Shown: positions 48,258-57,446 of the stretch, piece by piece
Layout of the letters: each line of letters opens with the position of its first letter
Position numbering within the stretch: position 1 is the first letter of the stretch
NCBI GenBank assembly: GCA_021772915.1
Contig: JAJFLB010000001.1
Location: 1 to 64,000, forward strand
Source: Gammaproteobacteria bacterium
Lineage (GTDB): Bacteria > Pseudomonadota > Gammaproteobacteria > Xanthomonadales > SZUA-36
DNA length: 64,000 nucleotides
Reading direction: 5' to 3'
The notes under the pieces: generated by a model
What the model was told of the DNA's origin: nothing
Databases searched by the model: none
Seen by the model: the letters and a program-made list of their open reading frames with translations, nothing else
Position numbers and translations under genes: made by a program

Positions 48258-51200
48258 TCACTGACAATTCGCCCGTTCGGTCAGTTTGACTACCGTATCT
48301 GTTCTTGCGATCAACCCGTTCAAAGGTGCCTTGAGTTCGTAGCCCAGGGTCCAGGTCGCGTTGTTCTCATCAGGGAAATCCCTGGTCAACGTGCCGATCG
48401 GCTCATTGGTTAGAGGTTTTGGAGCACACACGGCGCAATAACCGCTGAATTGCTCCATGATCACACTCGGGGCATTTGGCGAACCACCAGTGGAGTCCGC
48501 ACCAAGAATCCACCGTGGGTTTCCGGAACTATCATAAATATAATGCAAGTGGCCTTGTGAAGCGGCATTGAGCAAAACACTGGCGCCACCAACACCTGCT
48601 GCCGCACGTGCATAAGTGCCCGTTTGACTACGTGTGATGTTATCAATGACAGGGCAGATGGGAGGAGAACTCGGTCGCATCCTGTCACTGCCATTTTCGC
48701 CGTACAAAACGAAGGAGAATATCGCGTCTTCCTGGGCCAACGTGGTTATCGAGACAAAACCTACTGACGTGGCTTGCTGTAACAAACCATCATTGGTATA
48801 GCGGAATAATTCGGCCACCCACACATTGCCCTGGGGTTCTGCGTTTGCAGCCAAATACCAGGTCGCATTGCCGTCTTTGTCATAGGTGTACCAGAGGAAA
48901 CCCCGGTTACTGCCAATTTTGGCATAGTCATAGCCCTGCTTGATACCCTCCCTCGATGACGGCTGCCACAAACCACCCTGCAAGGGCACCTGATTGCCGC
49001 TCACTGTGATGTCGGCTTTGATCTCAACCGTGGCAGGGGTATCCCCGTTGTTTTTCAATACCAGGTACCAACGTCCAGGCGTCAGCGTGCCGCCGTTGAC
49101 ATTCACTACAGGGCCCTCCCCGCTGCCGCCGGTTGCCGCTGCAAGTGGGTTACCGCTTTGGTCGGGTGCGGCGGCAAAAGGTGCGACGGAGAACGCATCG
49201 CCGTGATCCATTCGGTAAAGCTCGACCATCAGGTTATCACTTTGCTGTGTATCCCCACCGGTGGCGGTAATGGTCAACGAATCGGTACCTGGCGGTATGT
49301 CGATATAGGCCAGATCGTGGGTGCCCTGTGCAGCGAGTAATACACTGCGTTTAATCCCGTTCATCAACACCAGTGTTTCGACTGCACCAACAGCCGATTT
49401 AGTGAATTTGACCGGAATAATACCGATGTTGTTGGGGCTTTCGCGTCGGTTGCCAATGCCCACGGCTCCTATCAATTCGGTCCCCGGAGGGACACTGACG
49501 CTGTCCCAGGACAGACGCACATTCTGGCTTTCTCCGGCGGGGACGATGCCACTACCGGTTGCCGTCAGTCGCGACAAGGTGTTCTTACCGACCACTGCAG
49601 ACACCAGGGTTGCTTCGTCGGGATCATTGGTCGCGGCCCAGTTTTGCACGACGACCCAGTATTCGCCTGCCACCGGTGAAAACAGATCACATAATTCCAA
49701 CTCGTTTGGAGAAGTGCTGGCGCAGAGCTCTTCGCTAGCCTCTGCGATGCCGTTGCCATTGCTGTCCAATCCGACAAACAGGTCCAGATCGGTGGCAGTT
49801 GACTGCAGTGTCTCGGTGTGCAACCAAAGTGCGTCTGCGGGGACGTTATGCCACACCGTCATCACCCCCGCACCAAAGTCATAAGGATTGCTGGTTGTGG
49901 GGTCCTGGGACAAATCCTGCACGGTATGTGTGGGCACCACCAATCCACCACTCTGGTAGGTGGCGTCCGGCATGGTTGTCAGACCTCCGAGTGCAAATTC
50001 CTGCCAACCGGAGTTTTGTTCACTATTGATCAGCCACTGTGTCGGTAAGGTACCGCCATCGGCAAATACGGCTACGGTGAATACCATATCCGGCAGGCCA
50101 TCCGCACTGAGTCGCACCTCACCGTAGACCCACTCGCCAATCTTCTCTGACTGCGCCAGATCAATCTCTATACTCAGCAGTTGACTGGCACCGGTAGCCA
50201 GGGTGAAATTCTGGGGTGAGATATTGACGACTGCACCGGCATCAAAACCTTCTGCCACGGCGGACCAGCTGGCACCACCGGCCAGATCTGTAACCCTGCG
50301 CTGAAAGTTACAGGAAATAAAACACGCCGAGTCGACCAGACCCGGCAAGTTCAAGTTCTTCGGTGCACCACTCTGGTTCGGGTTTGCTGCCAGGAAGCTG
50401 TTCTTGGTTTCGTTCAGGTACAATCCGGCGTTGGCTGCCAGACCCAATCTGGGTCTTCCGTGGCCTAGTTTATGCGGCGTCGTAGCGCTGCCGTCAAAAT
50501 CCCTTGCCAGATCCGGTGTAGCTGTCATTGACAGCGCCGATCTAAGCATGGCGGGTGTCCAGTCGCGATGTTCGGTCGCGAGCATTTTAGGTGTCTGCTT
50601 GCCTTGTACCGAACTGATCGCTGCAGTAGTTTGGTTGGCTCCTATCGACAGAAGCAATGCCGCAGCACCTGTGATGTGCGGAGAAGCCATGGAAGTGCCC
50701 TGGAGGATGGCGGTGTTACCAATGCCCTGGTCACTCGCGGCCAGTATCTGACTGCCGGGGGCGAAAACATCGGGTTTCAGTACATCTATCGCAGCGGGTC
50801 CACGACCACTAAAGTTAGCCAGTATGTCTGCTACTGAGATGGCATGCACAATGCCCCAGGATGTTATGCTCGCCAGGTGATTGGTTGCGGCGGTCAATCC
50901 GGTAGTCTGTTGACTGGCTCCATTGGCCAGCCAATGACGTAACTTATCCCCATCCTGGGCACCAATGTGGGTGCCGGGAAGGCAATGTGTGTCCGCTGAA
51001 ATTGGTGTTGATGGATTGGTGAGCTCGGTCGCCTGGGTGTTGGCAAGGATATAGCCACCGGCCCCAGCCAGCATGACGTTCTTGCTCTTTTCCACGCGAC
51101 CGTATTCACCCCGGTCGCAAACGACAATTTGCCCATTAAAAGTGTTCGGAGCAAAGGGGCTGGAAGCGCCCGTATTGCCGGCACAGGAAGGTTGCGACTC

Positions 51201-52544
51201 GGGAACACCCGTACCGCACAGGGCGTTACCAAAATCACTTGCATGTACAATCGGTGCATTATCAATACCCGCCGTAAAACTGGCCCCGATCAGGTCACCC
51301 GGTGGGGTGGTATCACCACCGGTCATGTTCTTGATCGTATTTCCAAATACGCGGTCGTGGGTGGCAGCCCCCACCGCCATGATCCACGGGGCATTTGCCG
51401 GCGAGCCAATAGTGCCGCCGTTTGGCCCGTCGTTGCCCACCGAGGTCGCCACAAAAATACCGGCCGCCCACGCGTTGAGAAACGCCATTGGCACACCACC
51501 ATTGATCCAAGGATTAAACGCATCGGTGCCTATGGAGTAGTTGAGCGCGTCAACGCCATCTGTTATGGCCTGGTCAATTGCACTTAAAATGGCGGAACCC
51601 TGGCAACCACCCTCTCCGGCGATATAACAAACCCGATACATGACAAGACTGGCGTTGGGTGCTACCCCGGCTATCTGCGTGGCAACACCGCTCAGGGTCA
51701 AATTGACCGGATTGCCCACCGCCGTAGACGCAACGTGTGATCCATGACCGTTGTTGTCCTTGCCTTTGGTATTTTCTTCTTCTTCGGTCGTCGAGGCTTC
51801 ATCTGTTACAAAATCGTAAACCCCGACAAGTTTGTCGTTGCAAAGCACCTCGGGGTCTGAGCACAAGCCCAACTGGGAACCAAAGGGGTTGACATGATCC
51901 CAGGATCCGCTTTCAGGCGGGAGGCCCTCACCCGGATCTGCGAATGAAGCATGATTCCAGTTCACTCCGGTGTCGATAACTCCAACGACCACGCCTTCGC
52001 CCCCCGTAGCACCAAACCCTGCACTACCGCTTTGGATTACACCGGCGCCAATCCAGTTGGGGCCCGAATCAGTCTCAAGTTGGTGGGTTTCATCGATCAG
52101 GACTGCCTTGACCCGCGGCATACCGCGCATGGCCTTCACTTCAGCCGCACTCATCTCGATTGCGAATCCATTGGTCGCGGTAGTGTAACGATGGGTCGGT
52201 TGCAGCTTGCGCCCAAGAGCCAGCGCAGCTTCCCCTTTGAAATGTTCAAACCTCTCATCCAGATACTTCAAGTACTGTTTTGAGGGCGTCGAACGGACAT
52301 CCAGCCGGCGTGCTCCCGTATGAGCAATGGCGGTGGCCTGCAAACGGGTTGAATTGGTGTTCCTTTCCGGGGTTGGCATAACGCGACCGTCATAGGCCGC
52401 CAGCGGCAGATCATCAAGAATGACGATATAGCGTTGCTTGGCGCCTGATTCTGCGCTTTTTGCAAATACAGGAGCTTGTACCAACGCCAGCGTCAACAGC
52501 GCTGTAGCGATCGATCCGAGCACAAGTTTCGAACGATAATCCAT
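48258..52544 (-). CDS. Secreted subtilisin-like serine protease with PA insert and C-terminal repeats
   Basis: A 1428-residue extracellular S8 peptidase. Signal peptide 1-29; inhibitor I9-like propeptide about 38-155; catalytic domain with Asp191 (GVIDTGVN), His267 (NGHGSHVAS), oxyanion Asn371 (SVGNDGP) and Ser618 (GTSMASPHITG). A PA domain is inserted at about 430-560. After the catalytic core (about residue 720) come beta-sandwich modules, including a PPC-like pre-peptidase region (DLFVGLDSNGNG), then a tail of two modules rich in WYTYDKDG-x-WYL and IYDSSGNPRWILG motifs. Secretion and nutrient scavenging are likely. Monocistronic; stop codons of kynU and this gene converge. Confidence 0.92.
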   Translation of the reverse strand: MDYRSKLVLGSIATALLTLALVQAPVFAKSAESGAKQRYIVILDDLPLAAYDGRVMPTPERNTNSTRLQATAIAHTGARRLDVRSTPSKQYLKYLDERFEHFKGEAALALGRKLQPTHRYTTATNGFAIEMSAAEVKAMRGMPRVKAVLIDETHQLETDSGPNWIGAGVIQSGSAGFGATGGEGVVVGVIDTGVNWNHASFADPGEGLPPESGSWDHVNPFGSQLGLCSDPEVLCNDKLVGVYDFVTDEASTTEEEENTKGKDNNGHGSHVASTAVGNPVNLTLSGVATQIAGVAPNASLVMYRVCYIAGEGGCQGSAILSAIDQAITDGVDALNYSIGTDAFNPWINGGVPMAFLNAWAAGIFVATSVGNDGPNGGTIGSPANAPWIMAVGAATHDRVFGNTIKNMTGGDTTPPGDLIGASFTAGIDNAPIVHASDFGNALCGTGVPESQPSCAGNTGASSPFAPNTFNGQIVVCDRGEYGRVEKSKNVMLAGAGGYILANTQATELTNPSTPISADTHCLPGTHIGAQDGDKLRHWLANGASQQTTGLTAATNHLASITSWGIVHAISVADILANFSGRGPAAIDVLKPDVFAPGSQILAASDQGIGNTAILQGTSMASPHITGAAALLLSIGANQTTAAISSVQGKQTPKMLATEHRDWTPAMLRSALSMTATPDLARDFDGSATTPHKLGHGRPRLGLAANAGLYLNETKNSFLAANPNQSGAPKNLNLPGLVDSACFISCNFQRRVTDLAGGASWSAVAEGFDAGAVVNISPQNFTLATGASQLLSIEIDLAQSEKIGEWVYGEVRLSADGLPDMVFTVAVFADGGTLPTQWLINSEQNSGWQEFALGGLTTMPDATYQSGGLVVPTHTVQDLSQDPTTSNPYDFGAGVMTVWHNVPADALWLHTETLQSTATDLDLFVGLDSNGNGIAEASEELCASTSPNELELCDLFSPVAGEYWVVVQNWAATNDPDEATLVSAVVGKNTLSRLTATGSGIVPAGESQNVRLSWDSVSVPPGTELIGAVGIGNRRESPNNIGIIPVKFTKSAVGAVETLVLMNGIKRSVLLAAQGTHDLAYIDIPPGTDSLTITATGGDTQQSDNLMVELYRMDHGDAFSVAPFAAAPDQSGNPLAAATGGSGEGPVVNVNGGTLTPGRWYLVLKNNGDTPATVEIKADITVSGNQVPLQGGLWQPSSREGIKQGYDYAKIGSNRGFLWYTYDKDGNATWYLAANAEPQGNVWVAELFRYTNDGLLQQATSVGFVSITTLAQEDAIFSFVLYGENGSDRMRPSSPPICPVIDNITRSQTGTYARAAAGVGGASVLLNAASQGHLHYIYDSSGNPRWILGADSTGGSPNAPSVIMEQFSGYCAVCAPKPLTNEPIGTLTRDFPDENNATWTLGYELKAPLNGLIARTDTVVKLTERANCQ

Positions 52545-52554
52545 TATATGTCCT

Positions 52555-53913
52555 TCATCCCTGAACCGCTGTCCGCATGGTCACCAACTCTTCTGCAGCA
52601 GTCGGGTGGATACCGGTTGTGCAGTCAAATTGTTGTTTTGTCAGGCCTGATTTTAGCGCAATTGCAAAGCCTTGCACAATTTCGGCCGCATCCATGCCGA
52701 CAACGTGCAAACCAACCACCTTGTCGGTGGCAGCCTGCACGATCAGTTTCATCATGGTTTTTTCCTCTCTGCCCGAGAGTGTGTGCTTCAGGGGGGTGAA
52801 TTCAGATCTGAAAATTTCCAGGCGACCGAAATGACTGGCGGCGTCTTTTTCGGAATAACCAACCGTTGCAATCTGTGGGTGCGTAAAAACGGCAGACGGT
52901 ATGAAATCGTGGTTGACGGGACTTGGTTTGTCGCCGAACTCGGTATCGGCGAAGGCATGACCTTCCATTAAAGCAACCGGCGTCAGGTTGACCCGGTTGG
53001 TCACATCACCCACGGCGAATATATGCGGGACATTGGTCACCGAATACTCATTCACCGCGATTGCGCCACCGGCCTGAACATGCACACCCGCGGCCTCCAG
53101 GCCAAGTTTTCGTACATTGGGTACCCTGCCAGTGGCCGACATGACGGCATCAGTCCGCAGGACCGTAGCGTCATCCAGTTCAACGTCCAGGCCCCCATCT
53201 GCATCGCGGGTCACCTTGGTGACATTGCGGTGCAGGCATATCTGAATACCCTTGGTGCTCATTTCCCGCGCCAGGCTGGTGCGAACATCGTCATCAAAAC
53301 CACGTAAAATCTGCTCCCCACGATAAACCTGTACAACCTCAACACCCAGCCCATTGAAAATTCCGGCAAACTCGCAGGCGATATATCCGCCTCCTACAAT
53401 CACCATGCGCCGTGGTAATTCCTGCAGGTGAAAAGCCTCGTTGGAGCTAAACACGTGTTCGGAGCCTGGAATTTCCGGCATCCATGGCCATCCTCCAGTT
53501 GCGATCAGTATTTTCTCCGCCCCGACGATATCCTCACCCAGCTGAACGTGGTGTGAATCAACCAGTTTTCCATGCACCGGGTAGAGCTTCACGTTCGCAT
53601 CACTTAATAACCGCAGGTAAATCTTGTTGAGCCGGTCAATTTCATGGTCTTTGTTTTCGATCAGACGCTTCCAACTGAAGCTGGACGGACCAACTTTCCA
53701 TCCATATCCTGCGGCATCCTCGAACTCCTCGGCAAAATGCGCAGCATAGGAAAACAGTTTCTTCGGCACACAACCGCGTATTACACAGGTACCCCCCACC
53801 CGGCTTTCTTCACATATGGCAACACGCGCGCCATAAGCTGCTGCGATCCGCGCCGCACGCACACCACCTGACCCGGCACCTATGACAAACAAGTCATAAT
53901 CGTAATCGCTCAC
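52555..53913 (-). CDS. gor: Glutathione-disulfide reductase
   Basis: A 452-residue FAD-dependent pyridine nucleotide-disulfide oxidoreductase that regenerates glutathione using NADPH. FAD motif GAGSGGVRAARIAA, redox disulfide GGTCVIRGCVPKK (Cys43, Cys48), NADPH motif VGGGYIACEFAGI and the C-terminal active His in TGIHPTAAEELVTM are visible. The GTG at 53913 is chosen because GAGGGAG stands six bases upstream; the longer frame to 53964 has no family match. It supplies glutathione for the frmA/frmB and GST proteins in this window. Confidence 0.93.
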   Translation of the reverse strand: MSDYDYDLFVIGAGSGGVRAARIAAAYGARVAICEESRVGGTCVIRGCVPKKLFSYAAHFAEEFEDAAGYGWKVGPSSFSWKRLIENKDHEIDRLNKIYLRLLSDANVKLYPVHGKLVDSHHVQLGEDIVGAEKILIATGGWPWMPEIPGSEHVFSSNEAFHLQELPRRMVIVGGGYIACEFAGIFNGLGVEVVQVYRGEQILRGFDDDVRTSLAREMSTKGIQICLHRNVTKVTRDADGGLDVELDDATVLRTDAVMSATGRVPNVRKLGLEAAGVHVQAGGAIAVNEYSVTNVPHIFAVGDVTNRVNLTPVALMEGHAFADTEFGDKPSPVNHDFIPSAVFTHPQIATVGYSEKDAASHFGRLEIFRSEFTPLKHTLSGREEKTMMKLIVQAATDKVVGLHVVGMDAAEIVQGFAIALKSGLTKQQFDCTTGIHPTAAEELVTMRTAVQG

Positions 53914-54121
53914 ACTAAATTCTCCCTCTGATATGTAAATGACAGACAAAGCGTTTGAAATCATTCAAAACTGCGCTTTCCACCTTGTGACATCCTGAGT
54001 TGGCCAGGTGCGGCTGCCATGCTACTCACAATTGAGATCACAAATGCAGTTATTTGTTCCCAGACAGTACCAAAGTGCGGGGTAGGCGCATTTCTCATGG
54101 GCGATGGCCTTTTTGCGTAAT

Positions 54122-54529
54122 TTAACCGCAAGGCTGGTTGGAAATCTCTGTCAATATCCTAATTGCCTGCTCCGCCTGCGCGGCCGGGACAAATACGTGG
54201 TCGTGGAAATATGCGGCCATTACGTTTGCGCTGATTCCATGCTCGGTCAGCTTGCTGGTAACCGCCGCTGTCAGTCCCACCGCCTCGAGACTTGAATAAA
54301 CCCCCAGACTGATGCACCTGAACCCACCGGTATAGGTAAAGCCCTGCTCATCAGCATCCTGTTTGCGCAGCACCAGTGTCAGACCCTCCGTTTCCTGAAA
54401 AGATGCCAACGGCTTTGCCTCTACGTGCTCGCCGTAAATCGCATCGGCCAGGGTGCAAAACACAAATTCACCGTCCAGCATTGTCGGCGACAAGGCGTCA
54501 AGTAACGATGCGAGATTTTTCTGACCCAT
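54122..54529 (-). CDS. ACT domain-containing protein
   Basis: A 135-residue cytosolic protein with two ACT-like halves: a first half GEFVFCTLAD and a second half FRCISLGVYSSLEAVGLTAAVTSKLTEHGISANVMAAYFHDHVFVP resembling the amino-acid-binding ACT fold. Proteins of this shape are annotated as small stand-alone ACT regulators or aspartokinase-like; the ligand is unknown. The ATG at 54529 follows GGAGAG by seven bases and is preferred over an upstream in-frame start at 54580. Confidence 0.8.
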   Translation of the reverse strand: MGQKNLASLLDALSPTMLDGEFVFCTLADAIYGEHVEAKPLASFQETEGLTLVLRKQDADEQGFTYTGGFRCISLGVYSSLEAVGLTAAVTSKLTEHGISANVMAAYFHDHVFVPAAQAEQAIRILTEISNQPCG

Positions 54530-54630
54530 CAAGCTTCTCTCCTCACCAACCCCACCTGCTCCTCGACCCGGCAGCAGCAAAATTGCTCCGACGTGTGATC
54601 TTTACACGCTGCCTCCAGTCGCACACTACC

Positions 54631-54708
54631 TAATAGCACTTCATATGACTAAGATCATTATCCGCCTAATTAATAGCACTTTAATATGATTAAGATCATT
54701 ATCCGTGC
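54631..54708. promoter_or_regulatory. Two direct repeats with FNR/ANR-type boxes upstream of ccmA
   Basis: Two copies of a 38-40 bp unit (TAATAGCACTT ... AAGATCATTATCCG) start at 54631 and 54671. Each carries a dyad of the FNR-family form TTGAT-N4-ATCAA: ATGACTAAGATCAT (54645-54658) and ATGATTAAGATCAT (54686-54699), 41 bases apart. They lie about 140-180 bases before ccmA. Low-oxygen control of cytochrome c maturation by an FNR/ANR regulator is the natural reading, but the outer positions deviate from consensus. Confidence 0.6.
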
Positions 54709-54827
54709 AATGAAAGCGGGGCATAATCCTGCCGAATCGAGGATTACCGCAAACTGGTGTTGAATCTCCAGTTGCTGTTCCCAATAATAGCTTAGATGTT
54801 TAAACCTTTTTGCTGACCGGTTTTTGT

Positions 54828-55448
54828 ATGCTTTCAGTTTCCGAACTCAGTTTTGAACGATATTTCGAGCGGGTCTTCGAGCCGGTCAGTTTCGAGGTAT
54901 CTGCGGGGTCCCTGTTACTGGTCACCGGTGCCAACGGTTGCGGCAAAACAACGCTGTTGAGGGTCCTGGCCGGATTGCTTGAACCCAGTGAAGGTGAGCT
55001 AAATTGCCGGCAACAGCCTTTGTACGCCGGTCATAATCCGGCGATCAAGGATGATCTGAGCGTGACGGAGAATATCCGTTTCATGATGAATTTTATGGGT
55101 ACACGCGGTAACCAGGACCAGACCGCATTGTGTCAGCAGGTCATCGACAAGGTTGGCCTGTCACCCGTTGCCCAGCAGGAAGGCAGGACGCTTTCAGCCG
55201 GTCAGCGCAAACGCTGCTCGCTTTCCCGCTTGTTATTTTGCGCCGAATCCCTGTGGTTGCTGGATGAGCCGTACTCCAATCTCGACCCAGAAGGCATCGC
55301 ACTGCTGGACAGCATCATGAGTGCACATTTGAATGCGGGCGGTGCCTGTGTGTTAACCACGCACGGCAGTTTGCGACCGGAAGGCTTTGCACTGCAAGAA
55401 TGCCTACTGATCAGTGGTCGGGCGCAAAACGAGTGGACAACGACATGA
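54828..55448 (+). CDS. ccmA: Cytochrome c biogenesis ATP-binding export protein CcmA
   Basis: A 206-residue ABC ATPase that powers release of haem-loaded CcmE in System I cytochrome c maturation. Walker A TGANGCGKTT (34-42), ABC signature LSAGQRKR, Walker B LWLLDEPYSNLD and the switch His in VLTTHGSL are present. The ATG at 54828 gives the usual length; the ribosome-binding site is weak. It opens the ccmABCDEFGHI operon and overlaps ccmB by four bases. Confidence 0.95.
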   Translation: MLSVSELSFERYFERVFEPVSFEVSAGSLLLVTGANGCGKTTLLRVLAGLLEPSEGELNCRQQPLYAGHNPAIKDDLSVTENIRFMMNFMGTRGNQDQTALCQQVIDKVGLSPVAQQEGRTLSAGQRKRCSLSRLLFCAESLWLLDEPYSNLDPEGIALLDSIMSAHLNAGGACVLTTHGSLRPEGFALQECLLISGRAQNEWTTT

Positions 55449-56113
55449 GGGGGGCATTCCTGGCCCTGCTGAGGCGAGATTTTCTACTCGCCTACCGGCG
55501 TCGCGCCGAATTGCTGCAACCGCTGGTATTCCTGCTGGTGGTCGTCACATTGTTTCCACTGGGCGTGGGGCCATCACCACAGTTACTGGCCAATATCGCG
55601 CCGGGTGTTATCTGGATAGCCGCACTGCTGGCGACGGTATTGCCGCTGGACAGCCTGTTTCGCTCTGATTTCGAGGATGGAACACTTGAACAAATGGCAC
55701 TGTCAGGCCAGCCGCTTGCCCTGATCGCCCTGGCCCGAACGGTAGCCCACTGGCTGGTGTCTGGCCTACCCATCGTCCTGATGTCACCCTTACTCGCGAT
55801 GTGGATGAATCTCCCTGATGAAGGTGTTCCTGTTCTGCTAAAATCTCTGGCCATTGGTACACCCGTGCTTAGTCTGGTCGGTGCCATTGGCGGCGCACTG
55901 ACCGTTAGCCTGAAACGTGGTGGGCAATTGTTGTCATTGCTGGTATTTCCCTTGTACGTGCCGCTGCTGATCCTGGCTACCAGTGCTGTCAGCGCCGCAG
56001 TGGCCGGTTTGCCTTATGGCGGTCAACTTGGCCTGATGCTTGCCGGAATGATTGGTGCTCTGACATTGGCGCCTTTTGCCACGGCGGCCGCGCTTAAGTT
56101 AAGTTTGAGTTGA
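55445..56113 (+). CDS. ccmB: Haem exporter protein CcmB
   Basis: A 222-residue inner-membrane protein with six predicted helices, the membrane partner of CcmA. The sequence FLALLRRDFLLAYRRRAELLQPLVFL at its start and the hydrophobic blocks that follow are typical. The ATG at 55445 forms ATGA with the ccmA stop; the longer frame from 55400 lies inside ccmA and is not supported. Confidence 0.95.
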   Translation: MRGAFLALLRRDFLLAYRRRAELLQPLVFLLVVVTLFPLGVGPSPQLLANIAPGVIWIAALLATVLPLDSLFRSDFEDGTLEQMALSGQPLALIALARTVAHWLVSGLPIVLMSPLLAMWMNLPDEGVPVLLKSLAIGTPVLSLVGAIGGALTVSLKRGGQLLSLLVFPLYVPLLILATSAVSAAVAGLPYGGQLGLMLAGMIGALTLAPFATAAALKLSLS

Positions 56114-56122
56114 GGATACGTA

Positions 56123-56857
56123 ATGAATCGTTTTATTTTGTTTTTTCACAACACGGGGTCGCCACCCTGGTTTTATCGATTCAGTGGCAAGTTGATACCG
56201 TGGTTGTGGCTGGGCTTTGCAGTATTAACCGTCATCGGGCTGTACATGGGTCTGTTCCTGGCACCACCGGATTATCAGCAAGGTGAAAGCGTGCGCATCA
56301 TGTACTTGCATGTACCGGCTGCGTGGTTGTCAATGATGATATTCGGATTGATGGCTATAATGGGTTTTATCGCTTTGGTCTGGCGTATTCGTGTGATGGA
56401 AGTCCTGATGATATCGAGTGCGCCAATAGGTGCCGCATTCACCGTGATCGCACTGATAACCGGCTCGTTATGGGGTCGCCCCACCTGGGGGACGTACTGG
56501 GTGTGGGACGCCCGTCTGACATCTGAACTGGTATTGTTGTTTCTGTATTTCGGCGTCATCGCCCTGTACAACGCCTACGACGAACCACGCAAAGCAGCCC
56601 GGGCAGCATCACTGATGGCGATCGTTGGCGTGGTCAACCTGCCGATTATTCATTATTCAGTACTGTGGTGGAATACACTGCACCAGGGCAGCAGTATAGG
56701 CACCAGTGGTAGCGGAATTCACCCCAGCATGTTGTGGCCCTTGTTGATTATGGCCATCGCATCCAAGTTTTTCTACGGCGCAAATTTACTCAGCCGTGCA
56801 CGCTTGCAACTGTTAAAACAGGACCATCGCAAACGATGGGTACGGGAATTACTATAA
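56123..56857 (+). CDS. ccmC: Haem transporter / haem-lyase accessory protein CcmC
   Basis: A 244-residue six-helix membrane protein that presents haem to CcmE. The tryptophan-rich periplasmic motif WGRPTWGTYWVWDARLTSEL is present with the flanking His residues of the family (LHVPAAW and IHYSVLWWNTLHQ). GAGG precedes the ATG by a few bases. Confidence 0.96.
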   Translation: MNRFILFFHNTGSPPWFYRFSGKLIPWLWLGFAVLTVIGLYMGLFLAPPDYQQGESVRIMYLHVPAAWLSMMIFGLMAIMGFIALVWRIRVMEVLMISSAPIGAAFTVIALITGSLWGRPTWGTYWVWDARLTSELVLLFLYFGVIALYNAYDEPRKAARAASLMAIVGVVNLPIIHYSVLWWNTLHQGSSIGTSGSGIHPSMLWPLLIMAIASKFFYGANLLSRARLQLLKQDHRKRWVRELL

Positions 56858-57000
56858 TGTCACATACACCTTTCATACTCGCTTCCTACCTGATTAGTGC
56901 GGCGGTGTTATTGTGGGCTGCGTTGTCACCCATGTTTAGCCAACGCGCGCTCCTGAAACAGTTAAAAAACCGTCAGGCACACATGGAGAAAGAACAATGA
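56857..57000 (+). CDS. ccmD: Haem exporter protein CcmD
   Basis: A 47-residue single-span membrane protein (SHTPFILASYLISAAVLLWA then a basic tail) that helps release holo-CcmE from CcmABC. Its ATG overlaps the last base of the ccmC stop (TAATG), and its own stop overlaps ccmE by four bases. The start was taken from position and family size; an upstream extension to 56734 would run through ccmC. Confidence 0.9.
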   Translation: MSHTPFILASYLISAAVLLWAALSPMFSQRALLKQLKNRQAHMEKEQ

Positions 57001-57446
57001 CTCCAACACGCAAACGCCGACTAATTGCTGTTCTGGTCATCATCGTCGGTGTCGGTGCCGCGGCCACCGTGGCCATCAAATCCCTGAACGAGAACATGTT
57101 GTTTTTTGTCAGCCCCACCGATGTCGAAGAGCAATCACTACCGGCCGGTAAGCGTTTCAGACTGGGCGGATTGGTCGCCGGCGGCAGTGTGACCCGCGAC
57201 AGCGAGGGTCTGGCAGTAAAGTTTGTGGTTACCGATGGCCTGGCGTCTGTTGATGTCATCTACGACGGGATTTTGCCGGACCTGTTCCGTGAGGGCCAGG
57301 GCGTGATAGCCATTGGTGAGCTGCACCCGGATGGCCACTTTAACGCCGCGGAAGTGCTGGCCAAGCATGATGAGAATTACATGCCTCCGGAAGTGGCAGA
57401 CGCGCTGGAAAAAGCCGGCCATACCAATGCAAGTGACGGCCAATGA
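56997..57446 (+). CDS. ccmE: Cytochrome c maturation haem chaperone CcmE
   Basis: A 149-residue periplasmic haem chaperone with an N-terminal anchor (about residues 9-27) and an OB-fold domain. The covalent haem-binding histidine is His124 in LAKHDENYMP, with Tyr128 as the axial partner, the HxxxY form. GKRFRLGGLVAGGSV and the VTDG segment complete the family pattern. It overlaps ccmD and ccmF by four bases each. Confidence 0.97.
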   Translation: MTPTRKRRLIAVLVIIVGVGAAATVAIKSLNENMLFFVSPTDVEEQSLPAGKRFRLGGLVAGGSVTRDSEGLAVKFVVTDGLASVDVIYDGILPDLFREGQGVIAIGELHPDGHFNAAEVLAKHDENYMPPEVADALEKAGHTNASDGQ

